Of a stretch of 64,000 nucleotides of DNA, positions 15,606 to 28,407 are shown in pieces (within the stretch, counting starts at the first letter, position 1; every line of letters starts with the position of its first letter). Source of the DNA: Todiramphus chloris collaris (lineage: Eukaryota > Chordata > Aves > Coraciiformes > Alcedinidae); assembly GCA_025345505.1 (NCBI GenBank), contig JANVCC010000018.1:4338490-4402489 (forward strand), read 5' to 3'. Position numbers and translations under genes: made by a program. Under the pieces are notes generated by a model. The model made no database searches. It saw nothing but the letters and a program-made list of their open reading frames with translations, and was not told the origin of the DNA.

Positions 15606-16195
15606 GGGACTATTTGTGGAGACATTTGTTTGTCAGGAAAAGTAGGGTTTGTAGGATACGACCCAAATTAGCAGCCAAATTCCTGGTTATTTTCTCGTGA
15701 TAAAAACGCAGCTAGCTGTCACAGAGATGCACGTAGCATCTCTTTGGTTCCCGTTTGAACTCCTGCCACTTGCTCCATGCTTCTTCCCATTTCCTCAGCC
15801 ATGCAAAAATTATTCCAGCACCACGCTAGCTCAGATGAGCTGGCTGCTTCCCTCCTGCCTGGGTCTGACGTGGCCTTCAGCCCTTTGCCATGCCATTTGG
15901 GCACGGCAGGGCTTGGGCTCTGCGTTCCCTGGCTCCTGCTCGCTCGTACCCCTTGGTGAGGGCACCTGGGGGTTGCTCTTGACCTTTGTCTCCTGCCTGC
16001 TGGAGGATATCAGGCAGATACCACTGCCTGACATCGCTGCCTAACACCCAGCACGTCACCCCCACCGTAAACCCTGCTTTTCCAGGTACAGTCAACCCCA
16101 TCCAGAGGATATCCCATCGGGATCCAGCCTTTCTCAGGAGCTCCACTTTTCAACGATTTACCACCCAGCTGCAGCTTTTGGAAACGTTCTTAATT

Positions 16196-16325
16196 GCCCG
16201 CAGACGATGGCAGGGGGCGGGCGGGCGGGTGTCCTGCCGAACCCACGCGCGCTGGCGCGGGCCGGGTGATGGCTCTGCCGGCCCCGCACGAGCTCGATGC
16301 GCCGGCAGATGCCGGGAGGGCTCTG
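16196..16325. promoter_or_regulatory. Small intronic CpG island with G-quadruplex motif
   Basis: About 19 CpG dinucleotides fall in roughly 130 bp, including an ACGCGCGCTGGCGCGGGCCGG core, in an intron that is otherwise CpG-poor. The stretch 16213-16229 has four G-runs of at least three separated by single C bases (GGGGG C GGG C GGG C GGG), a textbook G-quadruplex pattern on the + strand. A role as enhancer or internal promoter is an inference from base composition. No transcript evidence is visible in the sequence. Confidence 0.4.
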
Positions 16326-16434
16326 GATAGCAGCACAGTTTTAGGGGGGGAGGGAGGAGTGCTCTTGTTAGTCGTATTTTCTTCTGGCTCCCTGTTCTAG
16401 TAGCCATAACACATTAGTGGGTTTTAATTATTTC

Positions 16435-16589
16435 TTTAATTTTTTTCCCTTTTTTTCGTTCCCCCTTGGAACTGAAATAAAGACTGAAAGGGTAGATTTG
16501 TCCTTATTTTTCTTTTTCTCTCTTTTCTTTTTTTTTTTTCCCTTTTTTTTTTTCCCCTTTTTTTTCCCCCCCCTGGTTTTTTTTTTTTG
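16435..16589 (+). repeat. Polypyrimidine tract (T/C-rich)
   Basis: From about 16435, and nearly continuously from 16500 to 16589, the + strand is made of T-runs broken by C-runs (TTTCCC, TTTCCCC, TTTTCCCCCCCC). A short non-repetitive interval lies around 16470-16500. Frames through it encode only Phe/Leu-rich or Lys-rich low-complexity peptides and are not genes. Confidence 0.85.
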
Positions 16590-17264
16590 GCTAATCTGAG
16601 GCACGCTGCCACATCTGAAGCCACTTGGCTTATTATGGATTTCATGGAAACTGATTCCCTGAAAGTGTTTCCATATGTGTGTTCCCAATATATCCCATCC
16701 TTTTCTAAATGGGAGTACAAACTCGCACACGAGCTGGAAATGGCTTCAGGATGTGACAGAGAAGTCATATGACTGGAGTGGCACTGTGTGTGGCCCTCTC
16801 TGAAAGACACGGTGTCCTGTGTGCTGGCTCCCATCCTACAGTAGATCCAGTTTCAAAGAATATCTTCCTTCCCGGCTTCTTAAAAACTCTTAATCAAGAA
16901 CCAGCAAGGAATCCTCTGTCCTCAGGAGGGATGCGTATTACTTGAATGAGATTCGAAAGGAAAATTTGGATGGGGAGGGAAAAAAGAGGGGTTTAAAGGG
17001 TGAAATTACAGAGCAATGCCAAGGGCTTCTCCCCCTCCCTCCCGCCCCTGCAAAACATAGTTTCTTTGTGTCTGCTCAAGGATCAGATGGTATTTCTGAG
17101 TTGCTAGCATGCAGTGGAAAAGTACAATTCATGACAACATTGGAAACAAATATTTATACTGGAGAGTTAAGGCACATTTTTCTGTGAAAAAAAAAAAAAA
17201 GAGTAGTCAAGTAGGCAGCTAGCCCCAATGTATATGGTCTTCCCATTCACTGGATTTCTGCAGG

Positions 17265-17515
17265 ATTCTCGTACTGCCGCTCGCCATCGCTGTGCGTGCG
17301 TCGCAGCTCTCAGCCCTGCGGTTTCGCCCCCTTGCTGTATATAACTCAGCTGAGGTTGCTATCCAAGAACAGCCTCAAATGTTCTTTCTGATGCGTTTCG
17401 ACTGGGGCTGGTGAAAACCAGCAGCGGCTGAAATGCAGGCAGGGAAGAATTGGGGGAAACTGAAGCGAGAGCGATACGCGCCCGCGTGCGTGTTTGTGCC
17501 GTGCAGCGTTGCAGA
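17265..17515. promoter_or_regulatory. CpG-rich patches with a TATA-like sequence
   Basis: Two CpG-rich clusters (about 17268-17332 and 17461-17510) flank a TGTATATAACTC sequence near 17335. The second includes GCGAGAGCGATACGCGCCCG. The arrangement could be an intronic promoter or enhancer, but no start site, first exon or splice donor could be assigned, so this is a composition-based suggestion only. Confidence 0.25.
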
Positions 17516-20500
17516 GCTGCTAGACTTATTTCTAGGAAACCTTATTTACCTTTTGCTTCCAACATAGTGTGTAGATCGTCCGAGACTTTAAACAAGCAGG
17601 GGAATTTTGATACACTACGAGTTCCTTTCCACCTGACTCACCCATGACAGCTCCAGACTGAAGTCGCTGAGATGAGCTAGTGAAGACTGGGAAGTTCAGA
17701 GGCTCCCCATCACAGCAGGTCAATGGGCATCCACGGGTGGCAGGTCACAGCCACTAGCTGAGGACGTATTTCTGTAATGTGACCATTTGTCCCCCTCCTG
17801 TGGTTCTCCTTAGAAAGGTTTGTGAGTCCTGTGGAAGTGAAGCTTCACAAGATTCAACATCTATAAATGAGGCGGTGATGACTGATGCTTTCCTAGCTCC
17901 ATTTCTGCTCCCAACAATCCCTCTAGGAGGGGTTTGTTGTTCCTTTTTTCCACAAACAGGAGGGATTTCTACCCATTCATGATGCTAAATGTAAGAAGAG
18001 CTACCTCTTGAGGTGCAGGCATCATCTACCTATGCATAGCGTCACCCAGCAAAGACTTAGGTGCCTAAAGAAAATCACCTTCCAGCACAGTTCACCCAGC
18101 AGAAAAGTCCTAGTGAGCGAGCAGGGCAGGTTATGGTGGAGCCCAGGCTGCAGAAGTGCAAAGAGACCCTGCTTTTGCCGTTAAGCAATGTAACAGCTCT
18201 GCTTGGGAAATGCTCTCCTTTATTTGCACGAGTGGTACTTTAATGGTCGCTGCTAATTATGTTATTTATGGGGTGTTTCTCCCAGCAAAGGGCTTAGGTG
18301 CTGCGCCATAAATTCAGCGCAAACATCTATCTGCAAATTAATCCGTGGTATTTTAGGTGTCAAAGTCCTGTTACCTAAATACCAGAAGGCACAAATGTGC
18401 AGTTTACCATGTGAGCTGGGGTACTGAGGGACGGCGAGACGAGATGCACTAGAATTCTGCTCTAACCTCTTGTGTGTGCGGCTCTTCAGGGGTTAAAATG
18501 TTCCTTCCTCCCTCTGACTTTTGTGAGACTGCTGTGCTTAATAACGTTGCAGTTTAAATGGTCCCAACTAGGCCTTGAAGTTAACACCTTGTTGAGGTGA
18601 AGGAAAGGGGGGGGAAGTTCACACTTTTTCTGCTGCTATTGTTTGCCAGGAGACCTACTTAGGGTAACATAGGGGGAAAAAAAAGATAAAATAAATTATG
18701 TCAATTTTTTTTTTTTTCCTGAATTCAGTGGAAGGAAAAGGCATTTGACAACATACTATTTCCTAGGATAAATGGTTGCAAGTATCCAGATGATGCACAC
18801 TCATCCCAGAAGTGAACTAGGTCTGGAGAAGCCCTGTGTGTTACTTCTGTGGCTCTGCATGACCCTCACCCTTGCAGCATCCCTTAGCTACGGTATGAAG
18901 CTGAGCATCAGTGTAGGTTTGCAGGCTCAGAATCTAACATCTACAGCAAGACGTAGATACACAAGGAGGTGGTTTGGGATCCCTGGGAACTGCAGTCCCA
19001 GGCTTCACCCTGCAGTGGCATCCAGAGGGAAGGTGGTACAGCTCCTTTGGAGAGTCAGAGGCTTGCCTGGAAGAAGGCAGAAGGAGGATCATACTGTGTG
19101 TGATTCACTTAGCAGAGGCAAGCGACAAGAATTAAACAAAATGAAGAGCAAAATAACACTCCCCCGATACAGAAGGATGCTTGGGGAAAACAGACATCCA
19201 GCTACCATACAATCACTACTCCCATCCAAAGGCATTGAGAAGAATCCTTAAGATTGCAAAATTGAGTGCTCAGAAATTGGGAAATCTCAGTACTTGCGTT
19301 GCCTGTGCAACTTTAAATCAGCCTCATTGTGCTTATGCATTATATTACAGATTTTAATTACAGGATCACATGATACTTTTCCCACGGGATTCCTGTCTCA
19401 TTCACTGCACAGGATGGACAGTGCTAACTTAATGAGCAGCTCTTCAATATTTTTTTTTTCCTTCTTGTTCTTTGCATTTCCTCAGGCATTGCTTATTGCA
19501 GAGCATTAAATTCTGCTCTGAAGAAGGAATTCTTAATTTCTTGATGGGCTTTATTATTTCTGCCATAGCATTTGTATACAGTTCACTGCAGCGCAATATT
19601 CCCAAGAGAGAACGAACCCACTTTAAAAAGAGTGCTGAGACTTGACTCTAAGGTCTCCTGTAATTCAGGGCACCTTCTGGGTGTCACCTACATTGTGAAT
19701 GTTTTTCTGTCTTCAGCCTTATGCTCAGATGTGAGCTCCTGTTGGCTTCAGCTGCAGCTGTGACTGTTTAGCACACATGCAAATCAGAAGCCAACATCTT
19801 TTCTGGGCACAGAAAATGAGAGAAGTAAAAATGTAATTTGGAGAGATTTCAACTGAGTCACGTATGAGCCGAGTGGCAGAAACACGTTATCAAATCCAGT
19901 TTGCTCAGGAAAGAATCCTATCTCCCTCGCCTTGTTCGCTTCACCCCTTCTGATTTTTTGCAACAGCGGATTTGGGGGCTGTACAGACAACAGTCTTCGC
20001 TATTCCTCAACTCTGATAGATCTCCAGAAGAGGTCATCTTGTGTGCTGCCTGCCAGAGGGTTTGTGTAAAAGGAACAGCATCTTCTCCTCTAACTGAATG
20101 CTGTATTGTGGGGCATACGGAGAAGTAATTTAAATGCTGCTATTTCCTAACATTTCTCACTCTTCACATGGTAGCTTTAATAGTATCCTTTTGTTTGTCT
20201 CTAGTTGTGTTTATAGTTTCTCAGATTGCTATAAAAGCAAACCCCAAGTAATCCTACCTTCCCAAATTTTTCTTTGCAAGATCTTACAGCCATCCACGTA
20301 GACCGTCATTTGGCTCCTTTTACACAGGCTGCAGTGAATGGAGCCATTGGTGGACCCATTCTTGATCAGGGCTGGCACAGGGATGGGTGGGGATGTCCCT
20401 GTGCTTCAGCAGTATTTGCAGAAAAAATGCTGGGACTTGGGACTCCTGGATTTCATTCCAGCCCCTAGACAAGTGTCTTTGTAGGGGCACAGACTCTTCT

Positions 20501-23156
20501 GCCCATTTTTAGGCAGAATGCTTATGATTTGTTCATATTTGGCTGGATTTTCGTGGCAGTGTCTCTCACACAAAAGCCACTCCTATTCCAAAGTTCAAGT
20601 CCTTACTTCAAAGCATGGAACTGGTACAGTTTTTCAAAGGAAGGCTCCTCAGAGTTTAAGATTAGTAAAACAATATATTTTTCCCAGCAGAAGAGTTTCA
20701 GCTGAAATTTTAAAAACAAATAAATGCATAAATCACAATTTAGCCTGAGACAGACGCCCAGCATGGACAGTTTCAGCCAGAACATTTAAAGTTTGGCAAA
20801 GCTGTAAAAGACTGAAAATTGTCTCATCGTGTGAAGTGTGTGGCATACTTCATACGAGGCGATATTATCAGCTGTAAGTAATCCAAGCTGCACATATAAT
20901 TCATAGACGTAGATGTTGGGGAAGGAAAAAACAGTTTTTATAGGTCAATTGGTGCTACCTCCCAGCCTGACTTGAGATATTGAACAAAACCCCACAAAAT
21001 CTAGTGTCTGCTTCAGCAAATGTCTTAACACTGAAGTTCCCCAAACATAATTGAATTATTTAGCTTCTGGTAAATCTATTTAAATATATATAGAGATGAA
21101 TTTCCTTGAGACAGACTACTCAGTGACTTTCAAATACAGCACCACTCTGTCTTCTTGCATCCAGTTATGCATTGACTTGATGTGCTAGAAATTTCCCTGT
21201 CAAACATAAGCAATAATCCAAGGAGACTTCTTTTTCGGTAGTGACCTTATAGCATAAAATGACCAAGCAAATGGCAGTTTTTGTAAGTTACAAAATGATC
21301 CTCTAACTCTTTAAAGTAGATGTCAGCTTGCTATACCCACAAGGAGTTAATCTGTCCATGGGACATTATGATCATGAATAACTGGAAGCGATTGGCCAAA
21401 GTGCTGTAAACCTGGCAGAAATTTGTTGCCGTATTTTCTGCAAACCACAAGCACAGCTTATTAATTGAGAAATGAACATTAGCTGGCATCTGTAAACTGA
21501 AAAAAAGAAGAAATGGCCACAGCACACATGCAGCTGTACACGGTAGAGCTGAAAAGCTGCAGCAGGTAAAATTGGGTTTAAGCGCAAGCGTAAAACCCAT
21601 TTTAGTCGGCTGCTGGCAAGTGCCCAAGTCTAGGGTTTTTAATGAGGTTTCTGCGTCAAAATAAGTGAAACCACAGGGATTTTTAATTGTTCTTTTTCTA
21701 AATATGAAACACACTGGAGCCATGTTCTTGAATCTAGGATGTTAGCATATATATTGGCATATTAACATGACCGCTTTTCTGTTCTAAGCGTATAGCTCTC
21801 AGAAAACTTGAGTGCCAGGGTACGTTAAGGAGCAATCAGCATGGAAGATTTAAAAACAGATTAACTCTTTCAGATTTCAATTGCTTTTTTTTTTTTTAAT
21901 AGTATACTTTTTTTGTGTGTGTGGTTTTTTTTTGGTTTTTTGGGATTTTTTTATTGTCAAGCATGGTGAGCTGATCAGACTATAGGAAAAGATCTCTTGC
22001 TGTGCTTGTTGCTGGGTTTCTCTTCTCTGTGCAGCAGTGTGGTTTCGCAATCCTGCGGCCACGATGTAGAGCGGAGGATCTGTGCTTCCCCCGTTTAATA
22101 CAAGCTATCACGAGAGTGGGAATTCACAGATGCAAATTATTTTCTTGCTCTGATGGAGGAAAAATTAGCATAAATCTTTAATCCTGCTGGGGAGAGGAGT
22201 AAATAAATTATTTACTTGCACTGTCATGTTACTATGTTGCTGATCGACATCACTGTTTGTGAGCTAGTAGGTATACAAAGGTGGGCACCATAGCCAGAAG
22301 AGCTCTTTATCTTCCCAGTCCAGCAAAGAGCTAAACATATGTAAATGAATATGCATCTGTTGCTTGCAAGTTAGAACCAAAATCAACCTTAACCCGAGGT
22401 TGTTTGTGGAGGTAGGAGGTAGCACAGAGAGGGGAGAAGGGTGAAAATGCATCAGTGAAATTACGTAGAAGTGAGAACGGCAAGAAGCTGAGGTTTAGAG
22501 ATGACTTTTTAAAAAGTTGCTGGACTCGCTTAGAAAAGAGGCCTTATAACAGGCATCACACAAAACTTTTTCAGATGTCCAAAAAGATCTTTACACAATG
22601 GAGATACAGAAGGCTGGGAATCCAGCACAGCCTAGTGCAGCACATTACGGAGACAGCAAAAGGCATTTGGGTAAAAGGGGGAGTTGGAGAAGTGAGTGTG
22701 CAGGAGCTGTGGAGACACAGCCATGAGCAAGATAAGAAAGGGTTATAGTTATTTGGCCTTTGGGTAAATAGGATTGTGCTTTACAAGCAACAGTAAAAAC
22801 AAACAAGTGTGGATTTACTAGGGGATGTAAGGAGGTTTGTAGCCCCACATTAGAAATGCCTACGTGTGGTGTGCACATTCCCAGTCATTCAATGCATACG
22901 TGGTCTCTTGGCAGCACCCATACAGATAATATTTGGATCTAGCCCTGAAAGGAAGATTGCCTTTTAATGTGTAAAACTATGTGGATAGTTTATGAAGGAA
23001 AAAAAAAAAAGTATTGGTTGCAAAGAAACCAAAAATGCCGATGTTCTTTCTACACCCTTACACTCATACCGGTTCTACCTTTGATTATAAAACTCTTGTT
23101 TGGCTTCTATCAGGGTAAACTCAGAGCAACTCTGTTCATGTTGGGAGAGTTGAAAT

Positions 23157-23181
23157 AAAAAAAAAAAAAAAAAAAAAAAAA
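23157..23181 (+). repeat. A25 homopolymer
   Basis: A run of 25 adenines follows TTGAAAT. No element body or flanking direct duplication was recognised, so it is recorded only as a homopolymer in the RUNX2 intron. Confidence 0.9.
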
Positions 23182-24737
23182 GAGTATAAGCAGTAGCAGA
23201 TTGAAACTCAGTATTCTGAGCAGCTGGGGAAATTATGTTCTAACCTTATATGTCCAGATACGTATCAGACCTGTTCACAATATAAAGGATAGCGTTCCAA
23301 AATTACAGCTTTGAATCTGGGTGGTATTGCCTCTGGCTATTGTTTGTAGTTGGGAATGAAAGAAGTTGCATCAAGTAGTAGAGTGTTTGCTGTAAAGGTA
23401 CAAGTTATATTACATTCCACGGGGCTGTGGTTGGAGGGGTTGATGATGGAGACAGACCCATTCACCTGTAGGTCACTGATTCAGTTCCAGATAAAGATAA
23501 TACTAATCACATTGTCATCAGAGTTAAAAATGGGCTTTTACTGCCTGTTTAAAGCTCTGGACTCAATATCTTTCGAGATGGCAGATGATAATCCCCAGGT
23601 TTCAGGCTGTGTGATTTGGATGCTTGGCTGGCTGTGGTGCAGGTCCTCCAGCCTAAACCCAGCCTCTGCCTGAGCTTTGCTCCCCTGCTGCTTTTAGAGA
23701 TCATTGAACACAGGGGTTGAAAGGGAGAGAAGAGTGATCTAAATCCCAAAGCGTGCCACATGAGGTAGCCAGGTCTGTTGAGTCTGTGGCTTACAGCAGC
23801 CACCACCCATTGTGGATGCTGTAAGGAGCAAGGGCAGAAGGGCTGGAGGGACCTCCTTCTACACAGCAGTACCAGCAGGTCAGATCCAAAGCCTGTCTGC
23901 AAGGAAAAGTATTGGCATGTCTTCTTCTGAGGATACAACGAGTGTTTCAGTGTTTAGCATGTCAGTTTGGCATTTAGAAGATGTCGTGTTTCCCTTTTAG
24001 GTAAATCAGGTTGGTAGTTTGGCAAAGAGATGAGTGAACCCTTGCATCTATAGGGCTGTAAAGCTGTAGAAGTATCAGCTGGGAAGCACAGGGAGAGCCC
24101 ATTGGACTTCATGATTCTTCCCATTTATTTATGCCCTACTCTTTTCATAGCTCTCTCTCTCTAAAAGTATATATATGGACCTACTGCATACTGGCCGATG
24201 CATTCCCTCCCTCTTGTGCTGCACTTCTTCACTAGGCTTTTTCTCTGTCCACCCATCCCTTTTCCCACACCCTTTCTGTTTTCCACTTTTCTGGCTCTCA
24301 TGAGCTTTCACCGTCTTTTTCTTCTGCTCCTGTCCATCCCACAGGCTCCTAAGCAGATCACCAAGCTACTAACATTTGCTTTCCAGTTCTGCTCTAAAAC
24401 TTCGGGTGTTTGATGTGGGATTAGAAATTAGACAAAATGAGTTTACCCATCCCTGTTTTGCGTTAGACTCCAATTCACAGCGTTACCATCCAGACGTCCA
24501 CAGTAGCCATAAACTGTGTGGTCTTTTGCAACCAGACTGCACAGACTACATAGGAAAAACAACTTTTTTCAGTGGCAAAAAGAGTGCTGGCCTTGTAATT
24601 TTCCATCGAATGCACTGAAAAGTAAAATTAGCATCTTTGCTATCAGCTCAGCGGCTCTGCCCATCCTTCAGATGCAGCAAGTAATATTTTTCGTCCACGA
24701 GAAGTAGCTGAGCAGATCCTCACCTAAATAAATCGAT

Positions 24738-24810
24738 GTAAGGCAAGAAGTGGGGCTTGGTCACCCCCAATGTAGCTCCCCTGGTGTCAGTGGTACAACT
24801 AACTCGGTGT
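24738..24810 (-). mobile_element. Possible ancient amniote retroposon fragment (antisense)
   Basis: Read on the - strand, the segment contains CACTGACACCAGGGGAGCTA followed by CATTGGGGGTGACCAAGCC. This resembles the GGAGTTACACCAGGGATGAA-TTTGGCCC terminus of old CR1-type or related amniote repeats. A second, better match lies about 300 bp downstream on the + strand. Both are short and diverged. Confidence 0.3.
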
Positions 24811-25110
24811 TGCCAACTCTTGTAGTTTTAGTACAAGTTGCACGGTAATTTCTGCTCTTCTCAAAACCCCAGCTCCCAACAGCATGTGCTGAGGTGGGAA
24901 TCTCAGCTTTCGTGTGCAACCAGACCTGAGTTTCTCGAGAGACTGTAGTAAATACCCAGAGACACATAACCCTCAAAGCTCAGAAACCAGAAGACAAATC
25001 AACTCCAAATCCACCTCTCTATTTTTGGCTCTTTTTCAGTCTTTTGATTTTTGAGAATTTTTTTTCACCCCCCAGCCTGATTTGTGACATTTGAACTCTT
25101 CAGGTTGGCA

Positions 25111-25825
<715 letters not shown>

Positions 25826-27766
25826 GATTTCTTCCGTAGCCGGCCCGACCTCCCGCGAGCCAAAACCAAAACAAAACAAAAGAAAAACAAAACAAAAAAA
25901 AAAAAGATTTTACCAATATGTGCAACTGTATAGATGGGATGATAATGGCCATAACTAACCATAAATAACACAAGAGTTACCAACACACCACAACCCATGT
26001 TTCAGATTATGTGGATCAAAGCACATTCTTTTTTTTTTTTCTTGGAATCATTTTACCTTGTTTTATATTTAAAATGTACTCTTTTTTTCACACACACATA
26101 AAGAATCCCACCCCCTCTTTTTCTTTTGGTTTTTTTTTTCTTTCTTTTTTATTTCTCATGGTCTAAAGTGTTGTAATAACTAGTGAGTTCTTTTGCCAAT
26201 GAGGAGAGAACGGACTCCCCAGCTATCAGGAGAAACATGATGATGCAAGGCAAAGGCTGCATTCCCTTTTACTTTTAAACACAAAACCCCCTCTAACTAT
26301 GAACTCCAGATACAGTTGCAATCATACAACGCATGGGACCCTCTTCACACCCGTAGTGCAATTCAACTGCCTTGTATTGGTGCACATAAAAAGGAAAGCA
26401 AAGATCCCGTTGCTTCCATTTTGCCATGGTACGTTCAGATGAAAACGTTCAGTGAAAATATCTGTCCCAAAAAAAACTCTGTCCAAGCCTTGCTGCAGAT
26501 AACGGTTGGAACTTCTCTGTGCTCGTTGCTTCTTTTTTTTTTTTGGTTTGTTTTTGGATATTTAAAGAGAACAAGTCTTCAAGTTAGGCTAGACAACCCT
26601 GGGGTTTCCTTTTTGCTTTTGCATCCATTCATTTTTGCCTTCGATTAGCCGAAAACCAAAATCAACAACCAAAACCTTGAAAAACAAAAAATAAATCACA
26701 AAATGTTATTACTTATGCAAAACATGAAAATGGCAATATATATAACTAGAGCCAAAATGGTATACATAGTATTTGTGTTCAACTATGTTCTTTTTTTATT
26801 TTTTTTCTTTAAATTATAAATGTGTAAAATTTGAGGTTGTTTGCTAACATGAATCATCATATAACTTTAAAAGAATATTTATGATTATTTAATGACATTT
26901 GGACCCTTTAAACGTTTCTTAATGTAATGTTATATTGACTTCGGTCTCTAAAAGTGTTTTTGGGTTGTTTTTTTGTTTTGTTTAGTTTAGTTTTGTTTTT
27001 TATTTAGTACATTTCTGCAATGGTGTAAACCTCAAACCTTTACCCAACTCTGAAAAGTAGTTCCAGTGTGAATCAGTTTACAATGTGACTTAAAAACGAC
27101 AAACCCAACCCAATTGCATCCACATCAAATGATTTTGGATGTAGGATCTTTTTATATAACTTATGAAGGAAATATTGTGTTTAAAATATTTTTATTAGCT
27201 GTCTGGTTGCCTTCAACACAGTCTTGCCTTTTAATCAGTAGTTGCGGAGACACTGGAAAAAATGGTAGGAAGGGTGAAATATTTTCCACCCTTCCCCTAA
27301 TTTCTTCTTCTCCCAGGATTTTTCTCAGAACTTCAAAATTTGAAGATATTCATGTTTAAAATGTACTGTTTTGACAGCATGATCTGAATTCCGACAGGTT
27401 GTTTGGTTTTTTTCCCCCCTCCAAAGAGAAATCAAAACCATTTCAAAGCCCGTATTTTACAAATAATGAAATGTTTAAAAATCTCAGAAATGGGATTAAG
27501 GGAGAATTGGTGATTTTTTTTTTTTTTTTTCCCTTCCCCTTACAATTTCAGCCCACTCGATGGAATTAAAAGGTTCAAAACTTGAGACAGAAACTGCCTG
27601 GTAGGACATCACCACCTGGTAGCATTAAATGCTAGACCCGTAAGGATGCCGTGTTGACTTTGAAGCTGATGTGGCTGTTGCCGTATTAGAGAGAGGAGCC
27701 CAAGGGCAGCGATACTCACCTCTGCAAATGCTGAAGATAAAAAAAAAAAAACCCAGTCACCTTAAA

Positions 27767-27866
27767 NNNNNNNNNNNNNNNNNNNNNNNNNNNNNNNNNN
27801 NNNNNNNNNNNNNNNNNNNNNNNNNNNNNNNNNNNNNNNNNNNNNNNNNNNNNNNNNNNNNNNNNN
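27767..27866. other. Assembly gap of 100 N inside the RUNX2 3' UTR
   Basis: Exactly 100 N bases occur here, the usual placeholder for a gap of unknown size. The left flank is an A-run followed by CCCAGTCACCTTAAA. The 3' UTR sequence on each side is therefore incomplete and any length across it is uncertain. Confidence 0.98.
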
Positions 27867-28401
27867 ACAGGGAAAGCAAATTGCATCCAAAAACCTTAAC
27901 CAACTGCCCGCTGCCAAACTCTCCAGCGGAGAGTATCGCAATAACTCAGCGGCGGGCATGGCTGTACGGAGCCGGACGACACCGTCACCGCTCGTTCGTA
28001 GCGAAGCTGTTAAACGAGCTGGCCTTAGCGTGGTACATCCCTCCGATTTGCGTGATGATGTGCTCTTAAAGAAAAAAAAATAATAATAAAGTCTTTGCCT
28101 TCTAAAGGTTTTATACCCAGTATGCTTTAAATATAAATAAAACACTTTTTTTTTCTTTTTTTTTTTTTTTTCCTCTAATACTTAGTTTTCCTTCAAAGAT
28201 GGAAGCTGTAATTGATTCTATTTATTGTTGGTTTGTGGTAGCTTGAAGCATACCACTGTCCATTTATTTGTAACTGTAAAGTACGTTTGTTAGTCTCAGC
28301 AGCACTTAAAAAGCCAGTGTCTGGTTACACATTTCAGTTTTGTTTTTTGTTTAGTAAGCAAGAGAAAAAGATGTACTGCCAGTGCAAGCTGTTTCCTATT
28401 T

Positions 28402-28407
28402 AATAAA
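28402..28407 (+). promoter_or_regulatory. RUNX2: Internal poly(A) signal candidate AATAAA
   Basis: AATAAA lies in CTATTTAATAAAAGGTAC, followed by T-rich sequence. It could give a shorter RUNX2 3' UTR of about 2.6 kb plus the unknown gap. Use of this site cannot be judged from sequence. Confidence 0.4.

Noticed and set aside
18500..18530. CCTCTGACTTTTGTG as the missing RUNX2 alternative exon
   Set aside because: Only a few codons match the expected TSDFC-like peptide. The following residues, donor and acceptor do not fit.
18772..19251. Plus-strand frame of 159 codons with a hydrophobic, signal-like stretch (VLLLWLCMTLTLAASLSYG)
   Set aside because: It is within the RUNX2 intron, lacks any recognised family or splice context, and one hydrophobic run is not enough to call a gene.
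27671..28145. Frames crossing the 100-N gap on both strands
   Set aside because: They exist only because N codons are read as open. The flanks are 3' UTR.
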